Assembly: GCA_021803245.1 (NCBI GenBank)
Contig: JAJZLT010000042.1
Location: forward strand, 1 to 43,080
Origin: Microcaldota archaeon
GTDB taxonomy: Archaea; Micrarchaeota; Micrarchaeia; Micrarchaeales; CABMGC01
Length of the DNA stretch: 43,080 bases
Reading direction: 5' to 3'
Shown here: positions 30,642-39,145 of the stretch, piece after piece
How the letters are laid out: the number at the start of each line of letters is the position of its first letter
Numbering within the stretch: the first letter of the stretch is position 1
Notes under the pieces: generated by a model
Database searches by the model: none
Told to the model about the DNA's origin: nothing
What the model saw: only the letters and a program-made list of their open reading frames with translations
Made by a program: the position numbers and the translations under genes

Positions 30642-31541
30642 CTATCCGACCCTCTTTATTATCTCGCTTATATTATTCTTCACGGAATTCACATTTATCA
30701 CGTCTCCGCCGAGCTTGCTTATGGATGCTATCACTTTAGGCACTTCGGAGAGCCTCTTTACATTTGCACTTATCGTGTTTGCAGAAAGCCGCCTTACGTT
30801 ATACCTAAAAAGTTTTTCTAGTACACTGTCCTGTAGATAATTGATGGTAGTTATCTCAACGCTTATTTTTGTAAGCCGGGATATTACATCCTTAAGTTCA
30901 CCGAATTTGACTGCCTTGCCCCTGTTAAGCAGCAACACTTTCCTGCTTATCCTATAGAGCTCCTCAAGCCGTTGTGTCGCATAAAGTATAGTGCATCCGT
31001 TGTCCGCAAGTTCCGAGAGATTCCTGTGCAGTATCTCTGTTATCCTTGGATCGAGGAAGGCTGAAGGCTCGTCAAGTACAAGCACCTTCGGCTCATTTAT
31101 CAGAGCCCTGCAGATTGCTATCTTCTGCTTTGTACCCCTGCTCAGCTGCGAGATCTTCCGGTCCATAAATTCAGAAGCCTCAAACCTATTTGCCAGATCA
31201 AGTGCCTTCGCTTCGAAGTCCTTCACATCGTAAAGCATTGAGAAAAACTTCATGTTCTGATAGCTTGTGAGATTGTCGTACAGTGAATAGTTTTCCCCAA
31301 GAAAAGAGATGCGTCTCTTCAAATCACTGCTTATTTTATTTATCTCGCTCCCGAATATCTTCACTGTGCCTGACGTTGGCCTGTATAATCCCGCAACTAT
31401 CTTCAGCAATGTGCTCTTCCCTGCGCCATTAGGCCCTATTATTACCAGGAATTCGCCCTCCTCTGCCTCAAAGGTTATATTGCTGAGTGCGTTGACTTCG
31501 GGGAATCTTTTAGACAATTTATGGATCTCTATAGCCTGCAT
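30642..31541 (-). CDS. ABC transporter ATP-binding protein (NatA/CcmA type)
   Basis: 299 residues. Walker A is IIGPNGAGKSTLLKIVAGL, Walker B is PKVLVLDEPSAFLDP, and the switch region ILYATQRLEEL has Gln where the H-loop His normally stands. The signature reads LSRGTKQKIAICRAL, so the usual LSGGQ is LSRGTKQ, as in many NatA-type exporter ATPases. About 85 residues after the core form a small extra domain (LTKISVEITTINYLQDSVLE). It pairs with the ABC-2 permease that follows directly. Confidence 0.9.
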   Translation of the reverse strand: MQAIEIHKLSKRFPEVNALSNITFEAEEGEFLVIIGPNGAGKSTLLKIVAGLYRPTSGTVKIFGSEINKISSDLKRRISFLGENYSLYDNLTSYQNMKFFSMLYDVKDFEAKALDLANRFEASEFMDRKISQLSRGTKQKIAICRALINEPKVLVLDEPSAFLDPRITEILHRNLSELADNGCTILYATQRLEELYRISRKVLLLNRGKAVKFGELKDVISRLTKISVEITTINYLQDSVLEKLFRYNVRRLSANTISANVKRLSEVPKVIASISKLGGDVINVNSVKNNISEIIKRVG

Positions 31542-31549
31542 GCTATTGC

Positions 31550-32440
31550 CTATGTCTTTGCCGTCATCCTATTCTTTTTCTCTATTATTTCGGTAAAGAT
31601 GTCTGTTCTAAGGATTCGCCTGTTCACCCCTTCTTTTACATGCAAATGAAGAGTAATAACGTAGAGCTGCGAATGAAGATACTCTATATGCATCTCGTAG
31701 CTAATTACTCTAGCATCTTTCCTGAGCAGTTCATCGATTACCTTCTTCATCTTTTCAAAGGAAACCGAATAATCCATATCGAACTGTATCTTTGCCAATT
31801 CTTCGGAATTCTTTATGTTCCTGGTCCTCCTGTAGTTTATTACCATTGCCTGCACGACTATGCTGTTAGGCACGAGTATAGGCACATTCTCTTCATTCCG
31901 CAAGGTAGTGTAAAGCAATCCTATATTTTCTATTATGCCGCTAAAACCTGGCACGAATTTATCATGAGGATAGCTCTGTGGCTGCATCCCATATTGCCAC
32001 GTATTTATCGTCACCTGGTCATCCGGCTCAAACGCCTTGCTTGAAAGCAGGTACACGCCTGCTATGAAATTGGACAGCGTTGTCTGCGCTGCAAGGCCGA
32101 CTACTATGCCCAGAAACCCTGCACTCGCGAGCAAGCCGGTTATGGATATGTTGAGAGTATAAAGTATGTAGAGCAGAAGTATAACATATGATAATATTCT
32201 AAACAGGTCTCTCAGGGTTTTAGCTTCAAGTACATTGATGTTCTTGGAAAGGTAATATACAAGTAGCAGCCCCAGCCCTTCTATTATCAGTATGCCTAGC
32301 AGCAGCTCTACAAGCAGTAGCTCTGAAAAGGATCTGGAAAAATCGTAATGCCTAAGCATGAAGTATGCTATGACTATAAAAGCAAGTATGACCAGCAACT
32401 TGGGCAAAATTTTACCGAAGCCTATTTTATTTTTGGCCAT
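31550..32440 (-). CDS. mscS: MscS-family small-conductance mechanosensitive channel
   Basis: About 296 residues with four N-terminal helices. The pore-lining helix is GLLASAGFLGIVVGLAAQTTLSNFIAGVYLL, as in MscS TM3, followed by the beta domain FEPDDQVTI, then VPNSIVVQAMVINYRR and a C-terminal alpha/beta domain. Such channels open under membrane tension to release solutes. A 20-residue insert (NTWQYGMQPQSYPHDKFVPG) lies in the beta domain. I prefer the ATG at 32440, which has GGTGG nine nt before it, over the track start at 32470. Confidence 0.88.
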   Translation of the reverse strand: MAKNKIGFGKILPKLLVILAFIVIAYFMLRHYDFSRSFSELLLVELLLGILIIEGLGLLLVYYLSKNINVLEAKTLRDLFRILSYVILLLYILYTLNISITGLLASAGFLGIVVGLAAQTTLSNFIAGVYLLSSKAFEPDDQVTINTWQYGMQPQSYPHDKFVPGFSGIIENIGLLYTTLRNEENVPILVPNSIVVQAMVINYRRTRNIKNSEELAKIQFDMDYSVSFEKMKKVIDELLRKDARVISYEMHIEYLHSQLYVITLHLHVKEGVNRRILRTDIFTEIIEKKNRMTAKT

Positions 32441-32552
32441 AAGCATGTTCCACCAGCAATAGTATTTCATAGTGCATATTTATTAAAACCTGCCTGGCAA
32501 TATTAACTGATTTTGCAGTTATGCCAGGGAGGGTGCACTTATTCGTAAATAT

Positions 32553-32562
32553 GCTTAAATAC
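32553..32562 (+). promoter_or_regulatory. Putative TATA box for lonB
   Basis: GCTTAAATAC is centred about 27 nt upstream of the lonB ATG at 32585, as expected for a leaderless transcript. Confidence 0.45.
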
Positions 32563-32584
32563 TTATTGTGGCAAAAATGATTAT

Positions 32585-34570
32585 ATGAAAAGCTTTAAAA
32601 CTACCGACGAAATTAAGATTCCGGAAAAGCTTATAGACCAGGTAATCGGGCAGGACAAAGCAGTTGAGATAACTAAAAAAGCAGCGAAACAACACCGCAA
32701 TGTTTTACTAATTGGCGACCCGGGCACAGGAAAAACCATGATCGCACAGGGAATGGCGGAACTGCTTACCAATGCAGACCTTGAAGATGTGCTCGTTTAC
32801 AAGAATGCAAATGACGAGAATAAGCCAATTGTAAAAATCGTGAAGACTTACCCACAGCCAATAGATGAATCTAAACCTCTTCCTGACGGGCAGGGCAGGC
32901 AGATAGTGCAGAAAGAAAAGATGAAAGGCAGAGTTGATCCAGCGAAGGGCAGGAGCAGCATAGTTCCGATAGTGGTAATAATAGTGGTCTTCCTGGTAGT
33001 GATATCTTTCATGAACTTCATACATGGATATGAAGTGATACTTCTATCAGCACTGATACTTGGAGTACTTATCTTCGGAGCAATAGCCCTCTTTGTTAGC
33101 AGCTTCAGGAAAGTAGGCGGGCTTCTCCCAGGTGTCTTTGACACTTCAGAGCCCAAGCTCATTGTAGACAATACCGGAATGAGGCACGCCCCTTTCATAG
33201 ATGCGACAGGATCGAAGGCAGGCTCGCTCTTTGGCGATGTGAAGCATGATCCGCTCCAGTCAGGAGGGCTTGGCACGCCTCCCCATTTGAGGGTGGAAAG
33301 CGGCGCGATCCACAAGGCAAACAAGGGAGTGCTCTTCATAGATGAAGTGGCAGATTTGGATCCAAAATCGCAGCAGGAGCTTCTTACGGCGCTTCAGGAA
33401 AGGAAATACTCCATCACGGGGCAGAGCGACCTGAGCTCAGGGGCTCTTGTCAGAACCGAGCCTGTGCCTGCAGATTTCCTTCTGGTTGCAGCAGGCAACC
33501 TGCAGGATATACAGAAGATGCATCCCGCATTGAGGTCAAGAATACGCGGATACGGATATGAAGTGTACATGGAATCTTCCATGCCCGATACCGATTCAAA
33601 CAGGGAGCGAATAATAAAATTTATAGCGCAGGAGATAAAGAAGGATGGAAAGATTCCACCGTTCAGCTACGATGCGTGCATGGAGCTCATTGAAGAAGCC
33701 AAGAGGAGGAGCGGCAGAAAGGGCAGGCTCACGCTTATACTCAGGGACTTTGGAGGCCTGATAAGAGCGGCCGGAGACATCGCAGTCGAGCACAACAAGA
33801 AAGTCGTTACAAAGGACGACATAATAGCTGCAATGGATCTTGCCAAGCCGATAGAGGCGCAGTACGTGGCACAGACTATTGAATACAGGAAGGATTACAA
33901 AATCTTCAAGACAAGCGGCTTTGCGATAGGGCGCGTAAACGGCCTCGCGATAGTTGGTTCATCTTATTTGTCTGCAGGCATTATACTGCCCATTGTCGCA
34001 GAAGTGACCCCTGCAAGCTCAAGGACTGAGGGCAAGCTTATACCTACCGGAAAACTGGGCAAAATAGCAAAGGAGGCAGTAAAGAACATAAGCGCTATCA
34101 TAAAACGCCACATAGGCCGCGACATAACCGCTTATGATATCCATGTACAGTTCCTTCAAACTTACGAGGGAGTGGAAGGGGACAGTGCAAGCATTTCAGT
34201 GGCTGTCGCAGTTATTTCAGCATTGGAGGGGATACCTGTTGACCAGCAGGTCGCAATGACAGGCTCGCTTTCTGTGAGGGGAGAGGTCTTGCCCGTAGGA
34301 GGCATAACTTACAAGGTTCTTGCAGCAATAGAAGCCGGAATGAAGCAGGTAATAATACCGGAGAACAACCTAAAGGACATCAACATAGATAAGAAAACAC
34401 TCTCCAAGATAAAAGTGATAGCTGCGAAGAATATTGCTGATGTACTTGAAGCTGGGCTGAAGGACAGTGCGAGGAAAGACGCAATGGTCAAAAAGCTAAG
34501 GAGCTACATTACCGGGGATTCCAGGGAGAGGCTGCCGCTCCTTGAGCCCAATGCCAGCGTAGAGAAATAG
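32585..34570 (+). CDS. lonB: Membrane-anchored archaeal Lon protease (LonB)
   Basis: 661 residues. An AAA+ domain has Walker [21 protein letters not shown] and Walker [21 protein letters not shown]. Two membrane helices ([19 protein letters not shown] and [20 protein letters not shown]) are inserted between them, the hallmark of archaeal LonB. The C-terminal S16 domain has the catalytic Ser in [15 protein letters not shown] and the Lys in [15 protein letters not shown], 43 residues apart. It is the main ATP-dependent membrane protease of archaea. The top6A gene follows 46 bp later, possibly on the same transcript. Confidence 0.97.
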   Translation: MKSFKTTDEIKIPEKLIDQVIGQDKAVEITKKAAKQHRNVLLIGDPGTGKTMIAQGMAELLTNADLEDVLVYKNANDENKPIVKIVKTYPQPIDESKPLPDGQGRQIVQKEKMKGRVDPAKGRSSIVPIVVIIVVFLVVISFMNFIHGYEVILLSALILGVLIFGAIALFVSSFRKVGGLLPGVFDTSEPKLIVDNTGMRHAPFIDATGSKAGSLFGDVKHDPLQSGGLGTPPHLRVESGAIHKANKGVLFIDEVADLDPKSQQELLTALQERKYSITGQSDLSSGALVRTEPVPADFLLVAAGNLQDIQKMHPALRSRIRGYGYEVYMESSMPDTDSNRERIIKFIAQEIKKDGKIPPFSYDACMELIEEAKRRSGRKGRLTLILRDFGGLIRAAGDIAVEHNKKVVTKDDIIAAMDLAKPIEAQYVAQTIEYRKDYKIFKTSGFAIGRVNGLAIVGSSYLSAGIILPIVAEVTPASSRTEGKLIPTGKLGKIAKEAVKNISAIIKRHIGRDITAYDIHVQFLQTYEGVEGDSASISVAVAVISALEGIPVDQQVAMTGSLSVRGEVLPVGGITYKVLAAIEAGMKQVIIPENNLKDINIDKKTLSKIKVIAAKNIADVLEAGLKDSARKDAMVKKLRSYITGDSRERLPLLEPNASVEK

Positions 34571-34616
34571 TTCAGTGATTGCAAGTGCAGATAGGCAATT
34601 ACACCGGGTGAGCAAG

Positions 34617-35729
34617 ATGGCTAAGCAGAATTCCATAGAGAAGAAACCGAATGAGGCCATAGAAGACCTTGGCAAGTCCATAATAAATGACATAGATTCT
34701 GGGCGGAATCCTAAATTCACGACGCTAGCGAGGACACGGTCCAACATACTTTATGATCAGAAAAACAGGTATCTGAAGTTGGGAAGCGCTTCAGAAGAGA
34801 GGAGCTTCATAAATGTGGCGCAGTCGAAGAAGTTTATGCAGACAATAGCAATCGCGGCAAAATGCCATAAATTCATAAAGGAGAATCTGCACACTACAAT
34901 AAGGGGACTTTACTACCAACTGAAATTCTCGCTTGGCGAGGATGTTGATGAGAACATCTTCAGCGAACAGGCCGAATCAAATCCGCTCATAGAGGATCTG
35001 GAAGTGGCGCTGGGGCTCAAGAGAGAAGAACTAAATCTGAATGCAAACCGGAAAGGAGTGCTCGCCGGCAATCTGAAGATAATTGACACGTTCGGCAATG
35101 AGAAGATAGAGATTGACTGCACAAAACAGGGGAGGAGCGGTTGGGCCATACCCAGCGATGTCGACAATGATATTGAATTTGTAGACGTAAAGGCAAAATA
35201 TGTGCTTGTTGTTGAAAAAGACGCCTTATGGCAGAGGCTGAACGAAGACTTGTTCTGGAAGAAAGAGAATGCGATAATAATGACTCCGCAGGGTCAGGCT
35301 GCCAGGGGCACGCGGAGATTGATAAAAAAGCTCTCTGAAAAGGGCCTGCCGGTATACGTCTTCACTGACTCTGATGCATGGGGATGGTACATATACTGGA
35401 CCATAAAGACAGGCAGCATAAATCTTGCATATATTGGCGGCGATGTTGCTACGCCTGATGCAAAATTCATCGGAGTGACCATGAGCGACCTCGACAAATA
35501 CGAGTTTCTTAACAAGCTTACAATAAACGCCAGCGAAGTGGACCTGAAAAGGGCCCAAGAGATGATAAGCTATGAATGGATTAAGAAGTACAAGGAATGG
35601 GAGGTAGAGCTGGCCCGGATGATAAAGTCAAAGAAGAAGCTGGAGCAGGACGCGCTGCAAGGGCCAAGGCTAACCTTCGTTGACGAATACATTAAGGAAA
35701 AAATAAAGAACAGGGACTTCTTGCCATAG
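34617..35729 (+). CDS. top6A: DNA topoisomerase VI subunit A
   Basis: 370 residues from the ATG at 34617, preceded by GGGTGA as SD; the track's GTG at 34575 lacks one. The active-site region is TTIRGLYYQLKFSLGED, where the first Tyr of the pair is the likely nucleophile. The TOPRIM metal-binding fold follows with VLVVEKDALWQRL and PVYVFTDSDAWGWYIYWTIK. Topo VI is an ATP-dependent type IIB enzyme related to Spo11; it needs subunit B, whose gene often adjoins but is not in this window. Confidence 0.95.
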   Translation: MAKQNSIEKKPNEAIEDLGKSIINDIDSGRNPKFTTLARTRSNILYDQKNRYLKLGSASEERSFINVAQSKKFMQTIAIAAKCHKFIKENLHTTIRGLYYQLKFSLGEDVDENIFSEQAESNPLIEDLEVALGLKREELNLNANRKGVLAGNLKIIDTFGNEKIEIDCTKQGRSGWAIPSDVDNDIEFVDVKAKYVLVVEKDALWQRLNEDLFWKKENAIIMTPQGQAARGTRRLIKKLSEKGLPVYVFTDSDAWGWYIYWTIKTGSINLAYIGGDVATPDAKFIGVTMSDLDKYEFLNKLTINASEVDLKRAQEMISYEWIKKYKEWEVELARMIKSKKKLEQDALQGPRLTFVDEYIKEKIKNRDFLP

Positions 35730-35739
35730 CTTTTCATGG

Positions 35740-36198
35740 CTAGGAACGCCTTAGCTTTTTAGTGGATTCATGGCCATAAGGCCCCGGGTTCAGGCCCTGT
35801 CTTTCAAGCTCTGCATCCAGGCTTTGCTCTTTAAGCTCAGAATCTATGTGACTCACTTCAGATATGTGGCCCTTTATCTTGCCTCCGGCATCCCTGAATG
35901 CGCTTATGAAGTTAGGCGTGCCTGCAGCAGCTTCAGATAAAAACTCGCGCGCCTGCCCGAGTAAGGCAGATAATGCGGCTCTCGCGCCTAAACGGCCTCT
36001 CTTGGATATATCCTGCGCATCTTTATATGACATGAACGCAAACAGGTGCTCGCCGGACATTGATTGCCTCTGCGCGTCAGTTACTGCTTTTCTAAACAGC
36101 GCCTTGGCATCCTGCCTGTTTCTGTGCGCTTCGATCGGATGCCTTAACATATAAGAAGGCGGCATTTCACGAATATCTTCTTTCTGCTTTAAAACCAT
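35740..36198 (-). CDS. Small soluble protein of unknown function
   Basis: 152 residues, helical and rich in Ala, Arg, Glu and Lys, with no membrane segment (SKRGRLGARAALSALLGQAREFL is the most hydrophobic stretch). The C-terminus is polar (LERQGLNPGPYGHEST). It converges with top6A with only 10 bp between stops. No known motif is visible. Confidence 0.55.
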   Translation of the reverse strand: MVLKQKEDIREMPPSYMLRHPIEAHRNRQDAKALFRKAVTDAQRQSMSGEHLFAFMSYKDAQDISKRGRLGARAALSALLGQAREFLSEAAAGTPNFISAFRDAGGKIKGHISEVSHIDSELKEQSLDAELERQGLNPGPYGHESTKKLRRS

Positions 36199-36341
36199 CT
36201 TTCCTCTCCCAGCAGTAATATGACCCGTGTAAAACTATTTATTTCTAATGTACGATATCAGGAGAGGTTTTAATTTCAGTATTTTCTGATTAGTAAAAAT
36301 TCCAATGTTATAGTTAATCTGGAGGCTGACCTATGAAATTA

Positions 36342-37292
36342 TTATGGGGATATCGCCATCTCAGCAAGCAGCGCTTCCAATTGTATCCTGTCGTTTGCGC
36401 CCTGCACGATCCTGAAATTGCAGTCGCCTATCCTGCTGATCAGCTTCAGCTTCGCATGCTGGTCAACAGGCAGGTTAAGAGCTTCCCTGTAGCATTGCAG
36501 GAGTATGTCTTCTCCGCTCATGCCGTAAACCATTAGCAATGTGTTAAGCTCATTTCTTGCCTTGACAAAATCTCCGCTTATCGCATATCTTAGCATTGCG
36601 CTGACTTCCTTGGGCCTGGCTTTAGAGGCTATATCATAAATGTGCTCTTCAGTTATGGACTCGCCCCTGCCAACAGCACCCTGAAGTATATTTGTTAGTT
36701 TTCTCAGATCGCCCTCGCTTACATAAAGCAGCGCCTCTATGGCCTTGTCATCTATCTTAAGCGATTCTCCTTTGACTATCCGGTTTATGTAATCACGCAT
36801 TTCCTCTTCTTTAAGCGGCTTGAAACGGAAGACCACGCACCGGCTCTGTATCGGTTCAATTATCTTGCTCGAATAGTTTGCACTAAGTATAAATCTGGTT
36901 GTTGCCGAATATCGCTCCATTGTCCGCCTTAGCGCATGCTGCGCTTCTGGAGTAAGGGCATCGGCTTCGTCCAGGAATATTATTTTCACAAGGCCTGAAG
37001 AAAGCCCGATTGTCCTTGCGAATTCCTTGACTCTGCCCCTTATCACGTCGATGCCGCGTGAATCAGATGCATTAAGCTCGAGAAACGCCTCGCTTATATG
37101 ATCACCGTATAACTCTTTTGCCATAGCTATGGCAGAAGTGGTTTTGCCTACACCTGCAGGGCCCGAGAAGATCATACTGGGAAAGTTACTTGCCTTTACA
37201 AAGCTCTTAAGCCTATTCACTATAGGCCCCTGGCCTATTATCTCGTCAAGTTTGGATGGCCTGTATTTTTCTGTCCAAGATAAGTTCTCCAT
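36342..37292 (-). CDS. rfcS: Replication factor C small subunit (clamp loader)
   Basis: 316 residues, the usual length. LSWTEKYRPSKLDEIIGQ starts the protein. Walker A is SGPAGVGKTTSAIAMAKEL, Walker B/DEAD is IIFLDEADALTPEAQHALR, and the arginine finger is IIEPIQSRCVVFRF. The C-terminal collar helices follow. RfcS with RfcL loads the PCNA clamp. Upstream, a transposon right end finishes 4 nt before the ATG, and its GGGGGTG is the only visible SD. The native leader therefore seems to have been replaced. Confidence 0.97.
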   Translation of the reverse strand: MENLSWTEKYRPSKLDEIIGQGPIVNRLKSFVKASNFPSMIFSGPAGVGKTTSAIAMAKELYGDHISEAFLELNASDSRGIDVIRGRVKEFARTIGLSSGLVKIIFLDEADALTPEAQHALRRTMERYSATTRFILSANYSSKIIEPIQSRCVVFRFKPLKEEEMRDYINRIVKGESLKIDDKAIEALLYVSEGDLRKLTNILQGAVGRGESITEEHIYDIASKARPKEVSAMLRYAISGDFVKARNELNTLLMVYGMSGEDILLQCYREALNLPVDQHAKLKLISRIGDCNFRIVQGANDRIQLEALLAEMAISP

Positions 37293-37296
37293 AAGA

Positions 37297-37326
37297 GTGA
37301 CACCCCCAACGACTAAAAGTCGTTGG
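37297..37326 (-). mobile_element. IS200/IS605-type right end abutting rfcS
   Basis: The minus strand has a perfect hairpin CCAACGAC TTTTA GTCGTTGG (37306-37326), then GGGTGTCAC. The ending GTCAC is shared with the right end of the full-length element near 39108. The mini-tnpB stop codon lies in the hairpin loop, as is common for tnpB elements. The rfcS ATG follows 4 nt later. Confidence 0.65.
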
Positions 37327-37627
37327 CTTCCCCTGCATTTGCAGGGTATGTTCTCAGTTCCTCGAGAACCGCCTCACTTTGAGGTCTTACACTCTCTCCC
37401 TGAGCGCGACTTCCCCTCTGTCCGAGGGTAGCTCTGCCGAGTATGTTTATTGATGCGTTTATGTCCATCTGCATGCCGCATCTATTGCAGAGGCATATTC
37501 TTTCCGAGAGTGGCAACTCCTGAACGTTGCCACAATTACTGCATTCCCTCGCAAGAGAAATCTGCCTATTAGGTATTTCTTTCCGCTTTTTTGAAGGATA
37601 GACGCCATATTTATACGCAGTTTTCAT
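37313..37627 (-). CDS. Internally deleted TnpB (mini-TnpB) with intact reading frame
   Basis: 104 residues. The first 28 (KTAYKYGVYPSKKRKEIPNR) match the TnpB N-terminus seen in the full copy nearby (KQAYKFRAYPSKEQKAVLNR). The sequence then jumps straight to the zinc-finger end, CSNCGNVQELPLSERICLCNRCG, followed by MDINASINILGRATLGQRG. About 280 residues holding the first two RuvC acidic residues are missing, and the third RuvC position reads MDINAS where the full copy has IDRDLNAS. It cannot be a nuclease. Yet the frame is open end to end and a TATA box lies about 29 nt upstream, so a small zinc-ribbon protein may be made. It could equally be a decaying remnant. Confidence 0.7.
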   Translation of the reverse strand: MKTAYKYGVYPSKKRKEIPNRQISLARECSNCGNVQELPLSERICLCNRCGMQMDINASINILGRATLGQRGSRAQGESVRPQSEAVLEELRTYPANAGEANDF

Positions 37628-37650
37628 ACGACCACTTTATTTGCACCTTT

Positions 37651-37664
37651 GATATTTATACGCC
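37651..37664 (-). promoter_or_regulatory. Putative TATA box for mini-tnpB (and perhaps rfcS)
   Basis: On the minus strand this reads GGCGTATAAATATC, a strong box A centred about 30 nt before the mini-tnpB ATG (leaderless start). No other obvious promoter lies between it and rfcS, so rfcS may depend on it. Confidence 0.45.
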
Positions 37665-37787
37665 TTTTGTTGCATTTAACTTTCATCTCGCATCTGAATA
37701 ATAGAAGTTTCGGCTATGAATTTATAATTTTTATAGTTGCGAGAGGAATGGAAGCGGCCAATGCTATTTATCAATCGTGGCGTAAAA

Positions 37788-37808
37788 CCCACGCCCTTTA
37801 TGGGTGGG
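37788..37808 (+). repeat. Left-end hairpin of the full-length TnpB element
   Basis: CCCACGCC CTTTAT GGGTGGG, a 21-nt hairpin with one bulged base. Almost the same hairpin, in the same orientation, occurs after tnpB at 39078-39098. It is followed by GATATAAGCCAC, similar to GAGGATGTCAC at the right end. Confidence 0.6.
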
Positions 37809-37825
37809 ATATAAGCCACTGCAAT

Positions 37826-37834
37826 GTATATAAG
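37826..37834 (+). promoter_or_regulatory. Putative TATA box for full-length tnpB
   Basis: GTATATAAG is centred about 24 nt before the ATG at 37854 and lies just after the first in-frame ATG (37824). This argues for the downstream, leaderless start. Confidence 0.45.
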
Positions 37835-37853
37835 TCCTAATGGCGTAATAACT

Positions 37854-39053
37854 ATGGTCATCTTGAAACAGGCATACAAATTCAGGGCATATCCTTCAAA
37901 GGAGCAAAAGGCTGTCCTTAATCGGCAGATGCTTCTCTGTAAAGAACTCTACAATAATCTCCTTGAAAAGGCAAAAGAGCATTTCAAGGATACTGGAAAG
38001 ACATTCACCAAATATGATATGATTAAATGGGTCACACGATTCAAGAAGGAACATCCAGAATACAATGAAGTCTATTCACAGGCCTTGCAGAACGTTCCTG
38101 ACAGGCTCTCAAAGGCATACAAAAACTTCTTCAGGAGGGCAAAGGAAAAACGTGGAGGAAAGAAAGTAAAAGTCGGATTCCCGCGTTTCAGGACTTTCGT
38201 ATCGTCATTGACATATCCTCAGTCAGGGTTCAAGATAGAAAAGAAGAGCATCATGCTATCAAAAGTAGGCAGGATAAACTTCGTGAACCACAGGGACATT
38301 GAAGGTTCTGTAAAGACATTTTCAGTAAAAAAGACAAAATCTGGAGAATGGTATGTCACAATTGCGGTTGAAAAAGATGAAGTGATTCCATTTACAAACG
38401 GGAAGGAAATAGCCGGAATAGACTTGGGAATCAAGAACTATGCAACTCTCTCAGACGGTTCTGTGTTTCAGAACAGAAATATATCAAAGGCAGAAAGCAA
38501 CAGGCTGAAACGATTGCAGAAAAGAATATCACGAAGAGAAAAAGGTTCATCGAAAAGAAAGAAGGCAATAAGGAGATTTTCAAAATACTCGGAACACATA
38601 TCACGAATCAGGGAAGACTATCTGCATAAACTTTCATACAGCCTTGTCCATTCATACTCATTCATTGCATACGAGGAACTCAAAATCGCAAACATGGTGA
38701 GGAATCATCATCTTGCAAAGTCCATTAGTGAATCCTCATGGAGAAACTTCATCCATATGCTGCAATACAAGGCTGAAAGTGCTGGTTGCGTGGCAGTTGG
38801 AGTGAACCCTCAGAATACGTCAAAGATGTGCAGTGGATGTGGAAACATTCAGGAAATGCCTTTGTCAGAAAGGACATTCAACTGTGGGAAATGCGGATTG
38901 AATATTGACAGGGATTTGAATGCAAGCATAAACATACTCAAAAGAGCTACCTCTGGACAAGGGGAAAGTCACGCCTCTGGAGATATCGTAAGACCTTCAG
39001 CAATGAAGGCAGATGTCGCTGAACGAGGAACTATACTTGGTGCTTCAAGATGA
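37854..39053 (+). CDS. tnpB: TnpB, RNA-guided RuvC nuclease of an IS200/IS605-group element
   Basis: 399 residues. The N-terminal region is LKQAYKFRAYPSKEQK. The RuvC-like acidic residues lie in IAGIDLGIKNYATLSDG, FIAYEELKIANMVRNHH and NIDRDLNASINILKRA. The zinc ribbon is CSGCGN with FNCGKCG. All catalytic positions are present, so it is probably active. Known TnpBs cut DNA with a guide RNA (omega RNA) made from the element right end and keep the element in place. No tnpA (HUH transposase) is in the window, so the copy would need one in trans (IS1341-like). The start 37854 is preferred because the track start overlaps the TATA box. Confidence 0.93.
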   Translation: MVILKQAYKFRAYPSKEQKAVLNRQMLLCKELYNNLLEKAKEHFKDTGKTFTKYDMIKWVTRFKKEHPEYNEVYSQALQNVPDRLSKAYKNFFRRAKEKRGGKKVKVGFPRFRTFVSSLTYPQSGFKIEKKSIMLSKVGRINFVNHRDIEGSVKTFSVKKTKSGEWYVTIAVEKDEVIPFTNGKEIAGIDLGIKNYATLSDGSVFQNRNISKAESNRLKRLQKRISRREKGSSKRKKAIRRFSKYSEHISRIREDYLHKLSYSLVHSYSFIAYEELKIANMVRNHHLAKSISESSWRNFIHMLQYKAESAGCVAVGVNPQNTSKMCSGCGNIQEMPLSERTFNCGKCGLNIDRDLNASINILKRATSGQGESHASGDIVRPSAMKADVAERGTILGASR

Positions 39054-39128
39054 CCAATCAAAGAACACCATTGGAAGCCCACGCCGTTCACGGGTGGGAG
39101 GATGTCACATATTTACAGCTATCACGAA
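38960..39128 (+). ncRNA. Predicted omega (reRNA) region at the tnpB 3' end
   Basis: By analogy with characterised TnpB elements, the 3' part of tnpB plus the right end should give the guide RNA. It would contain the hairpin at 39078-39098 and end its scaffold near GATGTCAC (39108). The following bases (ATATTTACAGCTATCACG) would be the guide. Limits are inferred from element anatomy, not seen as transcript signals. Confidence 0.35.
39078..39108 (+). mobile_element. Right end of the full-length TnpB element
   Basis: Hairpin CCCACGCCG TTCA CGGGTGGG followed by AGGATGTCAC. The GTCAC terminus is shared with the mini-element right end near 37297, marking the probable cleavage site and element boundary. 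Confidence 0.6.
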
Positions 39129-39145
39129 TTAATCTGAATGGTTGA

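Noticed and set aside
37824-37853. Upstream ATG as tnpB start
   Set aside because: It is immediately followed by the TATA box, so it would not be in the transcript; the ten extra residues are not TnpB-like.
37788-39098. Similar hairpins taken as a possible CRISPR or inverted-repeat transposon pair
   Set aside because: Only two copies, in the same orientation, flanking tnpB. They fit IS200/IS605 left and right ends rather than CRISPR repeats or terminal inverted repeats.
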